A DNA stretch of 64,000 nt from an uncultured SAR116 cluster alpha proteobacterium (GCA_902528415.1 CABZSR010000007.1:1-64000), one strand, 5' to 3'. Shown: positions 27,624-37,134, counted from the first letter of the stretch. Notes: generated from the sequence alone by a model not told the origin. Program-made: numbers and translations.

Positions 27624-29744
27624 ATGAATTTGACAAATACATTAAGCACCCAAATTTTTTCTCCAGGAAAACTTAAACCATTTGGTTTGCCAATTGCTAT
27701 ACTAATGTTAATGGTAATGATGGTGATACCCTTGCCTTCTATATTGCTAGATGTATTTTTCACTACAAACATATTGTTATCATTACTAATATTAATGGTG
27801 TCTATACATACTTTTAGACCTTTAGATTTTTCAAGTTTTCCAACAGTTTTGTTATTTGCAACTATTTTAAGGCTTGGTTTAAATGTTGCTTCGACAAGAA
27901 TTGTGTTAAGTGCAGGTCATACTGGACCTGACGCAGCAGGTAAAGTTATAGAAGCTTTTGGAGAATTTGTAATTGCGGGTAACTATGTTGTAGGTATTTT
28001 TGTATTTGCAATTCTTATAATTATAAATTTAGTTGTTATTACAAAAGGTGCTGGGAGAGTTTCAGAAGTTTCTGCTAGATTTACACTAGATGCTATGCCA
28101 GGAAAACAAATGGCTATTGATGCTGACTTGAATGCAGGACTTCTAACCAGTGAAGAAGCAAAACAAAGGAGAGATGATATTGCTAAAGAAGCTGACTTTT
28201 ATGGATCAATGGATGGTGCGTCTAAGTTTGTAAAGGGTGACGCTATTGCTGGAATTTTAATACTTCTAATTAATATCATCGGGGGCCTAATAATAGGTAT
28301 AGCACAACATGACCTACCAGTTTCAACGGCTGCAGAGAACTATATTATTTTATCAGTTGGTGACGGATTAGTTGCTCAGATACCATCTCTTTTACTAGCA
28401 ATTGCGACAGCAATCATTGTTACTAGAGTTTCAACCAGTCAAGACCTCTCGAAACAAATTGGTTCACAGATAGGCGTTAAGCAAGCGTGGTTACCCAGCG
28501 CATGTGTGCTATTTCTTCTTGGTTTAATACCAGGAATGCCAAATACTTTGTTCCTAATAGGTTCTGGTTTAACTTTTTTTGTATGGTGGATCTTAAGAAA
28601 AAATAATGAAGCTCTGGATGATAATGAAAACATTATCTCTGAAAAAGATGCTGATGTTAAAAAATCAGATAATAACACAGATCAAAACAATATTTCTTTA
28701 TCTGAGATTGCTGACAATTCTGCTATTTCGATGCAATTAGGATATGGACTAATTCAACTTGTAGACGATGAAAATGATGGTCCTTTAATTGCCCGAATTA
28801 CTGGAGTAAGAAAACAAATTTCAAAAGAATTAGGTTTTATTATTCCTCAAGTCAGAATAAGAGACGATTTATCATTAGAATCAAATCATTATAGAATAAG
28901 AATTGGGCAAGAAATTGTTGCTGAAGATAAAATTTTTCCACAACTACTATTAGCTATTCCAGGAGATAATGCCCAAACTAAAATTGAGGGTACCGATGTT
29001 AAAGACCCAAGCTTTAATATGGATGCGACGTGGATTGAAGTTCATCAACAGGCAAGAGCTGAAAATTTAGGTTACATGGTTGTAGAACCTGAAGCTGTAA
29101 TTGCTACTCATCTAAACCAAATTTTGTCCAAACAAGCAGCTGAACTACTAGGTCAAGACGATGTTCAAACATTATTAGATAATTTATCACAAACTTCACC
29201 CCAATTAGTCGCTTCAACTGTACCAAAACTAGTAACATTGAATATTCTTACGACTATTCTTAAAACTTTATTAGCTGAAAAAATGCCCGTAAGTGATCTG
29301 AAGCGTATATTAGAAGTATTAGCCTCTCAAAATGTTAAAAATATGACAGCAATAGAATTAGCTGAGGCTATTAGACCTTCAATAGCTGGATTATTAATTC
29401 AACAAATTGCCCCCTTAAACAGTCCACTTCCAGTAATAACATTTTCAGCAGATCTTGAGCAAATGATAGTCAATGTAGCAAAACAAACAGGTGCAAATGG
29501 TTTAATTCTTGAAGCCAATTTAATACAGAAAATTGTGTCTGCAATAAATAATATTATGGAAAAAATGCAAAGTGAAAATAGAAAAGCAGTCATGATTACA
29601 GCCCCTGTAATTAGAAGAGATTTATCTCATATGCTCAGACAACACATTCCATCATTGGATGTATTGTCTTTCACAGAATTACCTGACAGTAAAAAAATAG
29701 AAGTAGTAGCCAATATTGGTTCTGAGGAAGAAAGTAAAAATTAA
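27624..29744 (+). CDS. flhA: Flagellar export apparatus protein FlhA
   Basis: PSILLDVFFTTNILLSLLILM..FPTVLLFATILRLGLNVASTR, MPGKQMAIDADLNAGLL; ATG at 27624 preceded by AGGAGA preferred over track TTG at 27609. Confidence 0.97.
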   Translation: MNLTNTLSTQIFSPGKLKPFGLPIAILMLMVMMVIPLPSILLDVFFTTNILLSLLILMVSIHTFRPLDFSSFPTVLLFATILRLGLNVASTRIVLSAGHTGPDAAGKVIEAFGEFVIAGNYVVGIFVFAILIIINLVVITKGAGRVSEVSARFTLDAMPGKQMAIDADLNAGLLTSEEAKQRRDDIAKEADFYGSMDGASKFVKGDAIAGILILLINIIGGLIIGIAQHDLPVSTAAENYIILSVGDGLVAQIPSLLLAIATAIIVTRVSTSQDLSKQIGSQIGVKQAWLPSACVLFLLGLIPGMPNTLFLIGSGLTFFVWWILRKNNEALDDNENIISEKDADVKKSDNNTDQNNISLSEIADNSAISMQLGYGLIQLVDDENDGPLIARITGVRKQISKELGFIIPQVRIRDDLSLESNHYRIRIGQEIVAEDKIFPQLLLAIPGDNAQTKIEGTDVKDPSFNMDATWIEVHQQARAENLGYMVVEPEAVIATHLNQILSKQAAELLGQDDVQTLLDNLSQTSPQLVASTVPKLVTLNILTTILKTLLAEKMPVSDLKRILEVLASQNVKNMTAIELAEAIRPSIAGLLIQQIAPLNSPLPVITFSADLEQMIVNVAKQTGANGLILEANLIQKIVSAINNIMEKMQSENRKAVMITAPVIRRDLSHMLRQHIPSLDVLSFTELPDSKKIEVVANIGSEEESKN

Positions 29745-29758
29745 CTTTTAGTTAGAAT

Positions 29759-30961
29759 ATGGAGAAAAAAATGACACAACACAAAGTAATTGCGGAAGAC
29801 AGCCTATCTGCAATGGATAAAATATCTAAAGTACTCGGGAAGGACGCAGTTATTTTGAAAACTACTAAGGTTAATGGAAAAATTGAAATATTGGGCTCTA
29901 ATAACATTGAAGATATTGCTTCCTCGAATGCGAAAAAAATCGTCAAACAAAAATCAAATTTTAGTCATTTATTTTCAAATCACAATCTTGAACAGAAGAT
30001 TCAAAATAGGAAAGTTAATAACATACTTGATGAAAAAAAACTAAACCAAAACGAACATTTAGAAAATGAAGTTCAATCAAATATTGAAAATTTGAATTCT
30101 AAATATGTTGATGTGAAAACGTTCTCTGAATTTACCACTAAAATAGAAAAACTATTAAAAAATATGGTTGTTTCGGATATCGATGAATTATACCGTTCTG
30201 ATAATAAGTCTGTAACTATTGAGTTATTAAAAAAAGGGTTTTCAAAAAGTATAATATCTGAATTTCAAGAACAAAATTTTAATAAAGAAGATGTTGGTGC
30301 TGAATTATTATTCTATCATTACCTAGCAAAAAAATTAGTGCTTCCCTACAAAGACCAAATTGCAGACTCAGAAATTATTTTTGTTAATGGCCCAAGTGGT
30401 TCAGGGAAAACAACCTTATGTTCAAAGATCGCTTCACATATTTTAGATAATAAATTTGTAGCAAATGAAAAGGATAAATTATCAATAGTTAATTTTGCAC
30501 CAAAATCGTCAAATAATTCTGAACTTGTAAATTTTGGAAGACTATTAAATTTAAATGTATCTTCTATTTCTTCTATGGAGGATTTTATTAATTTGATTAG
30601 TACTAACCATGATAATAAGAAAATAATAATAGATGTATCACAAGAGATTATAAATACTTCAGGTTACATACAATATTTAGAAAAACTTACTTTAAATAAA
30701 AAATGTTCTAATTTAATAGCGCTTCCTGCAAGTACAAATAAAAGTATGATTGAAACTATAATAAGATTTTATAGAGATACTTTTCCTGTAATTGGACTTA
30801 CAAAATTAGATGAAGCAAATATAAATGCAGAAGAGTTGTCAGTTTTAGGAGAATTAAATTGTAAAATTGGCATTCTATCTGGATCTAGATCAATAATTGG
30901 TTCAATTGCTTTTGCTAAAAGGGAAGTTTTGGCACAATATATGAAAGATATGAGTATATAG
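29759..30961 (+). CDS. flhF: Flagellar SRP-like GTPase FlhF
   Basis: 400 aa; FVNGPSGSGKTTLCSKIASHIL G1 motif, FPVIGLTKLDEA; between flhA and flhG; start may be ATG 29771. Confidence 0.88.
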   Translation: MEKKMTQHKVIAEDSLSAMDKISKVLGKDAVILKTTKVNGKIEILGSNNIEDIASSNAKKIVKQKSNFSHLFSNHNLEQKIQNRKVNNILDEKKLNQNEHLENEVQSNIENLNSKYVDVKTFSEFTTKIEKLLKNMVVSDIDELYRSDNKSVTIELLKKGFSKSIISEFQEQNFNKEDVGAELLFYHYLAKKLVLPYKDQIADSEIIFVNGPSGSGKTTLCSKIASHILDNKFVANEKDKLSIVNFAPKSSNNSELVNFGRLLNLNVSSISSMEDFINLISTNHDNKKIIIDVSQEIINTSGYIQYLEKLTLNKKCSNLIALPASTNKSMIETIIRFYRDTFPVIGLTKLDEANINAEELSVLGELNCKIGILSGSRSIIGSIAFAKREVLAQYMKDMSI

Positions 30962-30973
30962 TAAGGATTAATT

Positions 30974-31753
30974 ATGACTACAACAATCGCAATTGCTTCT
31001 GGAAAAGGTGGTGTAGGTAAAACCACAATAGCTGTTAATCTTTCTTTAGCTCTTACCAAACAAAATAAGAATACGCTACTTCTTGACGCCGACTTGGGCA
31101 TGGCAAATTCTCATATTCTACTGGGAATAAATCCTAAATTCTCATTAGAGGATTTCGTGTTAGGGAGCAAATTATTAGATGATGTAATAAAGACTACAAA
31201 CGATAAGCTAAGATTTGTATCCGGTGGAAGCGCGATTAATCATCTTTTAAATTTAAGTGATTTAGAAAGGCATAAAATAATACAAAATTTTGGCAATGTT
31301 AAAAATAAACCTGAAACTATGATAATTGATGTAGGTGCTGGAGCAGAATCTTCTTCATTAACTTTTATGGCATCTGCAGATAAAGTTATTGTAGTTATTA
31401 CGGCTGAACCCACAAGTTTTATTGATGCTTATGGACTAATCAAAACCGCTTTTTTAGATCATAAAATGGAAAATTTTGGTGTAATTGTAAATATGGCTCA
31501 TTCTCAAATACAAGCAAAATTAAATTTTGATAAATTTAGAGCTATTACTCAAAAATTTTTAGATGTTAATTTAAAATTTATTGGAGGCGTTTCTTCTTCG
31601 CAAAGAATTAAAAACTCAATAATTAGCAGAAAACCAATCATGTCAGGCAATCCAAATAAAAATCCTGATGTAGAAGCTTTTTTGAACTTAGCAACAAACT
31701 TAAATACTTTGGCAACCAATAACACTGGAACAATTAAATTTTTTGATAATTGA
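30974..31753 (+). CDS. flhG: MinD-like ATPase FlhG/FleN
   Basis: 259 aa; IASGKGGVGKTTIAVNLSLAL..LLDADLGMANSHILLGI; follows flhF. Confidence 0.92.
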   Translation: MTTTIAIASGKGGVGKTTIAVNLSLALTKQNKNTLLLDADLGMANSHILLGINPKFSLEDFVLGSKLLDDVIKTTNDKLRFVSGGSAINHLLNLSDLERHKIIQNFGNVKNKPETMIIDVGAGAESSSLTFMASADKVIVVITAEPTSFIDAYGLIKTAFLDHKMENFGVIVNMAHSQIQAKLNFDKFRAITQKFLDVNLKFIGGVSSSQRIKNSIISRKPIMSGNPNKNPDVEAFLNLATNLNTLATNNTGTIKFFDN

Positions 31754-31777
31754 AATGATTTTATGAAAGTTATTTAA

Positions 31778-32482
31778 ATGAATAGTTATTCTAAAATAAT
31801 AAAACCAAATATTAATCAATTGATCAGTGATCATACTAATTTGGTTAAAAAAATTTCATGGCATCTTCATGGACGTGTAAATTCAATAGTTGATATAGAG
31901 GATATCATCCAAATTGGAATGCTTGGATTAATATCCGCTGCTCAAAATTATGTCCCTCAAAAAGATGCTTCTTTTGCTTCTTATGCAAGCATTAGAGTAA
32001 AAGGAGAAATTTTAGACTATTTAAGAAAGAGTTCTAATTTAGATAGAACTACAATTGCAATAAAGAAAAACTCCGAAAAAGCTATAAACAATTTACGTAA
32101 TAAATTAGGCCGTGAACCATTTCACAATGAAGTTGCAAATGAACTTGGTATATCTATCGATAAATATTTTGAATGGTCTCACGCATTTGAGGCTAGCATA
32201 ATAAAAAGTTTGGAAGATTCATATGATGATTATTCAAATTGGTTTGTTACTAATGAATTAAACCCAGAAGAACAAATTAATGACATAGAACTAAGAAATA
32301 ATTTAAAAGAAGTTCTGAAAACACTTCAAGGTAAAGAAGCACTTATTATACAGCTATATTTTGTTGAAGAGTTAAATATTTATGAAATTGCTGAGATAAT
32401 GGAGGTATCTACAGGAAGAGTTTCACAAATTAAAACTTTGGCTATAAAAAGAATAAGAGAAAATTTACAAAAAGAAAATTAA
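31778..32482 (+). CDS. fliA: Flagellar sigma-28 factor FliA
   Basis: 234 aa; VDIEDIIQIGMLGLISAAQNYVPQKDASFASYASIRVKGEILDYLR and EIAEIMEVSTGRVSQIKTLAIKRI. Confidence 0.93.
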   Translation: MNSYSKIIKPNINQLISDHTNLVKKISWHLHGRVNSIVDIEDIIQIGMLGLISAAQNYVPQKDASFASYASIRVKGEILDYLRKSSNLDRTTIAIKKNSEKAINNLRNKLGREPFHNEVANELGISIDKYFEWSHAFEASIIKSLEDSYDDYSNWFVTNELNPEEQINDIELRNNLKEVLKTLQGKEALIIQLYFVEELNIYEIAEIMEVSTGRVSQIKTLAIKRIRENLQKEN

Positions 32483-32489
32483 ATCTATA

Positions 32490-32870
32490 ATGCAAAAATT
32501 AGAGATGCTTATTAAAACCGTAGACGCGCATTACGACAGCCTACACCATATTCAATGTTATTATTTATCATGTAGCCTTCTAAACATAGCTAGAGGAACT
32601 TGCAATATGATGATTGTTAAGGAAGCTAGCAATTTTAAAAATAAAATAACTATAAAATTTGAAAGAGCAGTTATGTCAGGTTCTATAAAAGTGACAAACG
32701 ATTTTTTCAATTCATTACAAACTCAGCTATCTGTTAGAAATGAACGTCCAGCAAGATTAGAATTGGTTATTAATGATAAATTAAATATTAATAAAAATGG
32801 AATTTTATTTCTAGAAGAAGAACTTACTTCAGATATAATTGAATATAAATTTTTTATTCCACTTTTATAA
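32490..32870 (+). CDS. Uncharacterised protein downstream of fliA
   Basis: 126 aa ORF, 7 nt after fliA; no family recognised. Confidence 0.5.
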   Translation: MQKLEMLIKTVDAHYDSLHHIQCYYLSCSLLNIARGTCNMMIVKEASNFKNKITIKFERAVMSGSIKVTNDFFNSLQTQLSVRNERPARLELVINDKLNINKNGILFLEEELTSDIIEYKFFIPLL

Positions 32871-32908
32871 AAAATTAGGTGTATTTTATATTTTAATCAT
32901 TTACGAAA

Positions 32909-33712
32909 TTAACCGTCAATTAATCTTTTTGTTATATCAACTTCAGTCTGTAGCAGTCTAGAAACACCTGAAAATGCTTGCTGTGTCTTTAGCATTGTTA
33001 CCATCTCAGAAGTAATATCTACATTTGCTCTTTCTAAGTTGCCTGCTTCAAGTTTTCCAAAAGCACCATCCATAGGAACACCAAATTTAGGCAAACCTGA
33101 TTTAGCATTATTTTGAAAGCGATTATTTCCGACAGGTTGTAATCCCTGATCATTTACAAAAGAAGCCAATACAAAATTTCCAATATCAACTTCTTGATCA
33201 AGTCCATATATAGCTGTGATCTTACCTTTTGAACTAACATTTATGTTAGAAATTATAGAAATACTTTGATCTGTATTTTCTTTTGTTGTTGGAATAACTA
33301 AATTTTTTAAAACTCCTTTGTTATCTCCCATAAAACCCATAACACTTAATCCGTCGTTAGTAACAACTTCACCATTGGCTTTTATGTTGAATGAACCATC
33401 TCTAGTAAAATATGGCTTATCAATTTGATTTCCTTGAACCACAGGAAAAAAACCTAATCCAATTACTGCTAAATCCAAGGCACCTCCTGTTACCTGCAAA
33501 GAACCTTGGCTCATTTGTAAACGTGGATCACTAATATTTACGCCTTGTCCGGAAAACTTATCCGGATCTGTTGAATTATGAGTTGAGTAAATATGTTCAA
33601 AATTTGTACTACTTTTTTTAAAACCTGTACTATTTGCATTTGCTATATTGTTAGAAACTATTCCCATTTCTTTTGTGTTAGCATTTAAAGCACTTTTTAG
33701 AATTGATAACAT
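32909..33712 (-). CDS. Additional FlgE/FlgF/FlgG-family rod/hook protein
   Basis: MLSILKSALNANTKEMGIVSNNIANANSTGFKKSSTNFEHIY and LERANVDITSEMVTMLKTQQAFSGVSRLLQTEVDITKRLIDG; start at 33712 because the track start (33742) would overlap a sigma-54-like promoter. Confidence 0.88.
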   Translation of the reverse strand: MLSILKSALNANTKEMGIVSNNIANANSTGFKKSSTNFEHIYSTHNSTDPDKFSGQGVNISDPRLQMSQGSLQVTGGALDLAVIGLGFFPVVQGNQIDKPYFTRDGSFNIKANGEVVTNDGLSVMGFMGDNKGVLKNLVIPTTKENTDQSISIISNINVSSKGKITAIYGLDQEVDIGNFVLASFVNDQGLQPVGNNRFQNNAKSGLPKFGVPMDGAFGKLEAGNLERANVDITSEMVTMLKTQQAFSGVSRLLQTEVDITKRLIDG

Positions 33713-33737
33713 ATTAAATCTCCTATACGTTAATATG

Positions 33738-33753
33738 AGCAAAATTTATGCCA
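33738..33753 (-). promoter_or_regulatory. Sigma-54-type promoter upstream of extra FlgE/F/G-family gene
   Basis: Minus strand TGGCATAAATTTTGCT. Confidence 0.7.
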
Positions 33754-33850
33754 TTGACTTTATATTAAATTAAATTTTATAAACATATGGTAGATTTAAT
33801 CGTAATGTTATTTAGAATTATTTTTATATAAATCTGGAGAATATATTAAA

Positions 33851-34249
33851 ATGAGCAAACCCTCTAAAAGTACAGATTTAGTAAAATTTAATAAAAAAAA
33901 ATCTAACCTCCCAATAAAATTTGATCAAACTGAAGTGAAACAAGCTCTTGAATTAGTTGATAAAGATTTAATTTTAAAAAATAGAGAAGATGTAAAAAAA
34001 TATTTACCTGATATATTAGGAAGAGTTTTAGCTAGAATATGGATTGATAAATCTTTCAAGAATAGTTTTAAGTCAAACCCCAAGGAAGTTTTAAATGATA
34101 ATGGTGTTTTTTTACCAGACGATATGATACTGGAATTCCAAAAACCAAATTCCGATAGGCCTAAAATTATAGTTTATGAAAAAAAAGAAAAATCAAATTT
34201 TAAGGTTAGGGTTGTACAGTTACAATTAGTAATGTTAGCAGGCAGATAG
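33851..34249 (+). CDS. Nitrile-hydratase-alpha/NHLP-leader-like protein
   Basis: 132 aa; LGRVLARIWIDKSFKNSFKSNPKEVLNDNGVFLPDDMILEFQKPNSDRPKIIVY resembles NHLP leader peptides. Confidence 0.55.
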   Translation: MSKPSKSTDLVKFNKKKSNLPIKFDQTEVKQALELVDKDLILKNREDVKKYLPDILGRVLARIWIDKSFKNSFKSNPKEVLNDNGVFLPDDMILEFQKPNSDRPKIIVYEKKEKSNFKVRVVQLQLVMLAGR

Positions 34250-34251
34250 AA

Positions 34252-34887
34252 TTGTTTGACTTTTTAAAAAGTAATTTAAAGTCTATAAGGATTTTAATAA
34301 GTTTAATATCATTAAGTTTCAGTGTCTTAGGATCTTCGGTTTATGGAGCAGAGGATAGAAGCAAAGATATGAAAATTGTTTATAAACTTTTACAGGAGAA
34401 AAAGTTTGATGAGGGTATCCAAAAGTTACAGGCTCTTTCAGAAAATAATAATATTAGCGCACAACTCCTAATTTCAAAAATTTTTCTTACTGGAGATTTA
34501 ACACCCCAAGACTTTCAAAATTCTTATTTTTGGGCATCTTCAGCATTATTAGGTGGATTAAAAAAATCAGAAAAAATTCTTGAAAAATTAAGTAATTACC
34601 TCACAGAAAAACAAATTAATGAAATTAAAGATAAACTTAAAATATTTTTAGAAAAAAGAGCTATAAATAACGATAAAAGAGCAATTGTACAAATTGCAAA
34701 GCTCTATGAAAATTATTTAGACCCTCCTGACATGATTAATGCATACACATGGTATAATATTGCTGTAGCTAAGGGTGTTAAGTCTGCTAAAGCTAAAAGA
34801 GACGAAATTTTGAATGAATTAAATGAAAAAGATTTACTTGAAGCTCAATCTTTATCATTTAAGCTGTTTAAACAAATTAACAATTAA
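34252..34887 (+). CDS. Exported Sel1-repeat (TPR-like) protein
   Basis: 211 aa, TTG start; signal peptide; AQLLISKIFLTGDLTPQDFQNSYFWASSALLGG and DPPDMINAYTWYNIAVAKGVKSAKAKRDEI. Confidence 0.7.
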   Translation: MFDFLKSNLKSIRILISLISLSFSVLGSSVYGAEDRSKDMKIVYKLLQEKKFDEGIQKLQALSENNNISAQLLISKIFLTGDLTPQDFQNSYFWASSALLGGLKKSEKILEKLSNYLTEKQINEIKDKLKIFLEKRAINNDKRAIVQIAKLYENYLDPPDMINAYTWYNIAVAKGVKSAKAKRDEILNELNEKDLLEAQSLSFKLFKQINN

Positions 34888-35084
34888 TGGAGATATTCAT
34901 GAAATACAAAGTTCATTGGTTAATTGATGGTCTTATCGAAATAGACGCTAATAATACTGATGTAGCTGAAAAAATTATTAAAGAAAAAATTGAATCCTTC
35001 GTAGAGAACAATGCGTCTTTCTTTAAAGAAATTGGAGCAAAAGCTGTACAGGGTCAAGCATATCTCCCAGGAAATGATGAATAA
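34887..35084 (+). CDS. Small uncharacterised protein
   Basis: 65 aa; translationally coupled to upstream Sel1-like gene. Confidence 0.5.
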   Translation: MEIFMKYKVHWLIDGLIEIDANNTDVAEKIIKEKIESFVENNASFFKEIGAKAVQGQAYLPGNDE

Positions 35085-35098
35085 TTGATTGGAGTATT

Positions 35099-35398
35099 AT
35101 GATTTTAAATTTTAGGAATAATTTTATTAGTTATTTATTTTTAACAATTAGTTTATGTCTTTATTCATCATATTCTTTTTCTAAAGGTAAAATTTATGGT
35201 CAATCCAAAACTTTATCTAAAGAATACATTAAATATGAAAACTGTCGTCTTAAACATACACTAATTAATATGAAAGATGGCCAAAAAGATGGTTATAAAT
35301 GTATTTATAGAAGACAGGGTAAAGGTAAAGATGTTACAGTTTTTCAACCATCGCACATTTGTCAAAAGTCTTTTAAGTGTAAAACTGAAAATCAATAA
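35099..35398 (+). CDS. Small secreted cysteine-containing protein
   Basis: 99 aa; signal peptide-like N-terminus; four Cys in mature part. Confidence 0.5.
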   Translation: MILNFRNNFISYLFLTISLCLYSSYSFSKGKIYGQSKTLSKEYIKYENCRLKHTLINMKDGQKDGYKCIYRRQGKGKDVTVFQPSHICQKSFKCKTENQ

Positions 35399-35528
35399 AT
35401 TATTTGACGTCTACAACATTTTATTAAAGTAATTTGATAAACATACAACATATAGTATATATTCTTAATTTTAACAATAAAATCATATATTTATAGTAAA
35501 AAACTATATTTTATATTAAAATGAAAAT

Positions 35529-35888
35529 ATGGATAATTATGAAATAAATATTTTAAGAAGAGACGGTAACTGGAAAAAAGTTAATCCTAATGATCGCATT
35601 ATGGATAATTTGGAAAAGAATGATGATAATGAAGTGAAGTCAGTAAACTCAAAAGATAATAAATTCAAAAATAATTTTCTTTTTTATCTTGATAAGGTTA
35701 ATTCTATAATTGGTAAATTAGAAGTTTTAGAAAACGAGAAAACTAGATTAAAAGATCAGCTCAAAAATTATGAACAAGAGTTTTTGAATGAAAAGATTAA
35801 CACTGAAGATAAAATCAACTCATTGACTAAAGAAAAAGAAATGCTTGATAAAACCATAAGTGTGATCAAAAATTTAAAAAAAATTTGA
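35529..35888 (+). CDS. Predicted coiled-coil protein upstream of ParA-like ATPase
   Basis: 119 aa; charged N-terminus and C-terminal heptad-like helix; 13 nt before the ParA gene. Confidence 0.55.
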   Translation: MDNYEINILRRDGNWKKVNPNDRIMDNLEKNDDNEVKSVNSKDNKFKNNFLFYLDKVNSIIGKLEVLENEKTRLKDQLKNYEQEFLNEKINTEDKINSLTKEKEMLDKTISVIKNLKKI

Positions 35889-35901
35889 TGTGGAGGTGTA
35901 G

Positions 35902-36666
35902 ATGGCTACTAATAAGGTTAAGGATGCTAAATCAATTTTCGTTGCAAATGTTAAAGGTGGTGTTGGGAAGAGCACTTTGTCAATTATGCTTGCTAGAGTT
36001 TTAGCTGAAAAAATACCCCCACAAAATATTACCGTTATAGACACAGATCTCCAAAGAACAGCAACAGAATTTCTAACAAATAGTAATCCTGAAATAAACG
36101 TGGAGTTTTTACCTATTACACCAGCTTTTGAAAATACTAACATTTCTTTAGTTCAGCAGTTTATTAAGCAAAATGAATTCAGACCTGGCCATGTTGTAAT
36201 TGTTGATACTCCAGCAGGAAGCTCTCAAAGGCTTTGGAACCTTGTTGCTGAAGGTTATTGTGTTTTAATCCCAACTACGCTTAGCAATGCAGATTTATTC
36301 CCTACTGAAAATTTTATAAGAAGTATGGACAAGGTAAAAGCAAGATATACAAAATCACACCCACACTTAGTGGTATGTCCAAATAAAATACCATTTGGTC
36401 AAAAAGATTTTTCTTTAATGGCCGAAAGACTAAAAAATCATGATGTTGTAATTGGACCACCCTTGAGAGACTTAGCTAGCGTAAGACATTTTTATAATGG
36501 TAAAATGGAAAGTTGGGAAAATAAATCTAATAATAACGCACAATCTGATTTTAAACAATTTGGGTCTTTTATTGAAAAATATGTTTTAGATGGTGAACTT
36601 GACAAAATCTATTTGCAAAAAGAAGGTGCAAAAAATATTATTCCTTTTGAAAAGGCTAACAATTAA
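35902..36666 (+). CDS. ParA/MinD-family ATPase
   Basis: 254 aa; VANVKGGVGKSTLSIMLARVLAE deviant Walker A, VVIVDTPAGSSQ; GGAGGTG upstream of ATG. Confidence 0.88.
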   Translation: MATNKVKDAKSIFVANVKGGVGKSTLSIMLARVLAEKIPPQNITVIDTDLQRTATEFLTNSNPEINVEFLPITPAFENTNISLVQQFIKQNEFRPGHVVIVDTPAGSSQRLWNLVAEGYCVLIPTTLSNADLFPTENFIRSMDKVKARYTKSHPHLVVCPNKIPFGQKDFSLMAERLKNHDVVIGPPLRDLASVRHFYNGKMESWENKSNNNAQSDFKQFGSFIEKYVLDGELDKIYLQKEGAKNIIPFEKANN

Positions 36667-36931
36667 TTTCTAGTCTGTTACCTAATTGTTCTAGCCATTT
36701 TTCAGTTGCTACGTAAGATAAAGTAGGTACTTTACCTTTATCTTTATTAACGATAATATTTTTAACAAATAAATTCTCTTCAAATTTATTTTCGTTAAGT
36801 CTTTCTGAAATATTATCCAAGATTATATCCATATAATTAATTACGTCATCTTTAAAATTTTGTTTAACTTTGCCGTAATAATAAGTAATAAAAAAATAAT
36901 AGAAGTGAATATTTTTAAATGAATAATTCAA
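36656..36931 (-). CDS. Small hypothetical protein
   Basis: 91 aa ORF, convergent with ParA gene; composition plausible only. Confidence 0.3.
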   Translation of the reverse strand: MNYSFKNIHFYYFFITYYYGKVKQNFKDDVINYMDIILDNISERLNENKFEENLFVKNIIVNKDKGKVPTLSYVATEKWLEQLGNRLEINC

Positions 36932-37134
36932 TAAAAAAAGATGGTCATGAATTAATAAATAAAATTATTTTAATTTTAAATGATTTTGAAAGTTTTGAAA
37001 AACCATTTGTTAATGAACAAGGTGATATAATCATAAGAAATAAAATAATTAGAAAAAGGAAGAGGGACAAATATATTTTAACAAATGTTTTCAAAAAAAT
37101 TATTGGTGATGATATAAAAAAAAACAGGGTTTAA
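36919..37134 (+). CDS. Small basic hypothetical protein
   Basis: 71 aa ORF whose stop lies inside the terminator hairpin. Confidence 0.35.
   Translation: MNNSIKKDGHELINKIILILNDFESFEKPFVNEQGDIIIRNKIIRKRKRDKYILTNVFKKIIGDDIKKNRV

Noticed and set aside
33851-35398. Complete RiPP biosynthetic cluster
   Set aside because: Only a leader-like protein is present; no modification enzyme, peptidase or transporter is recognisable nearby.
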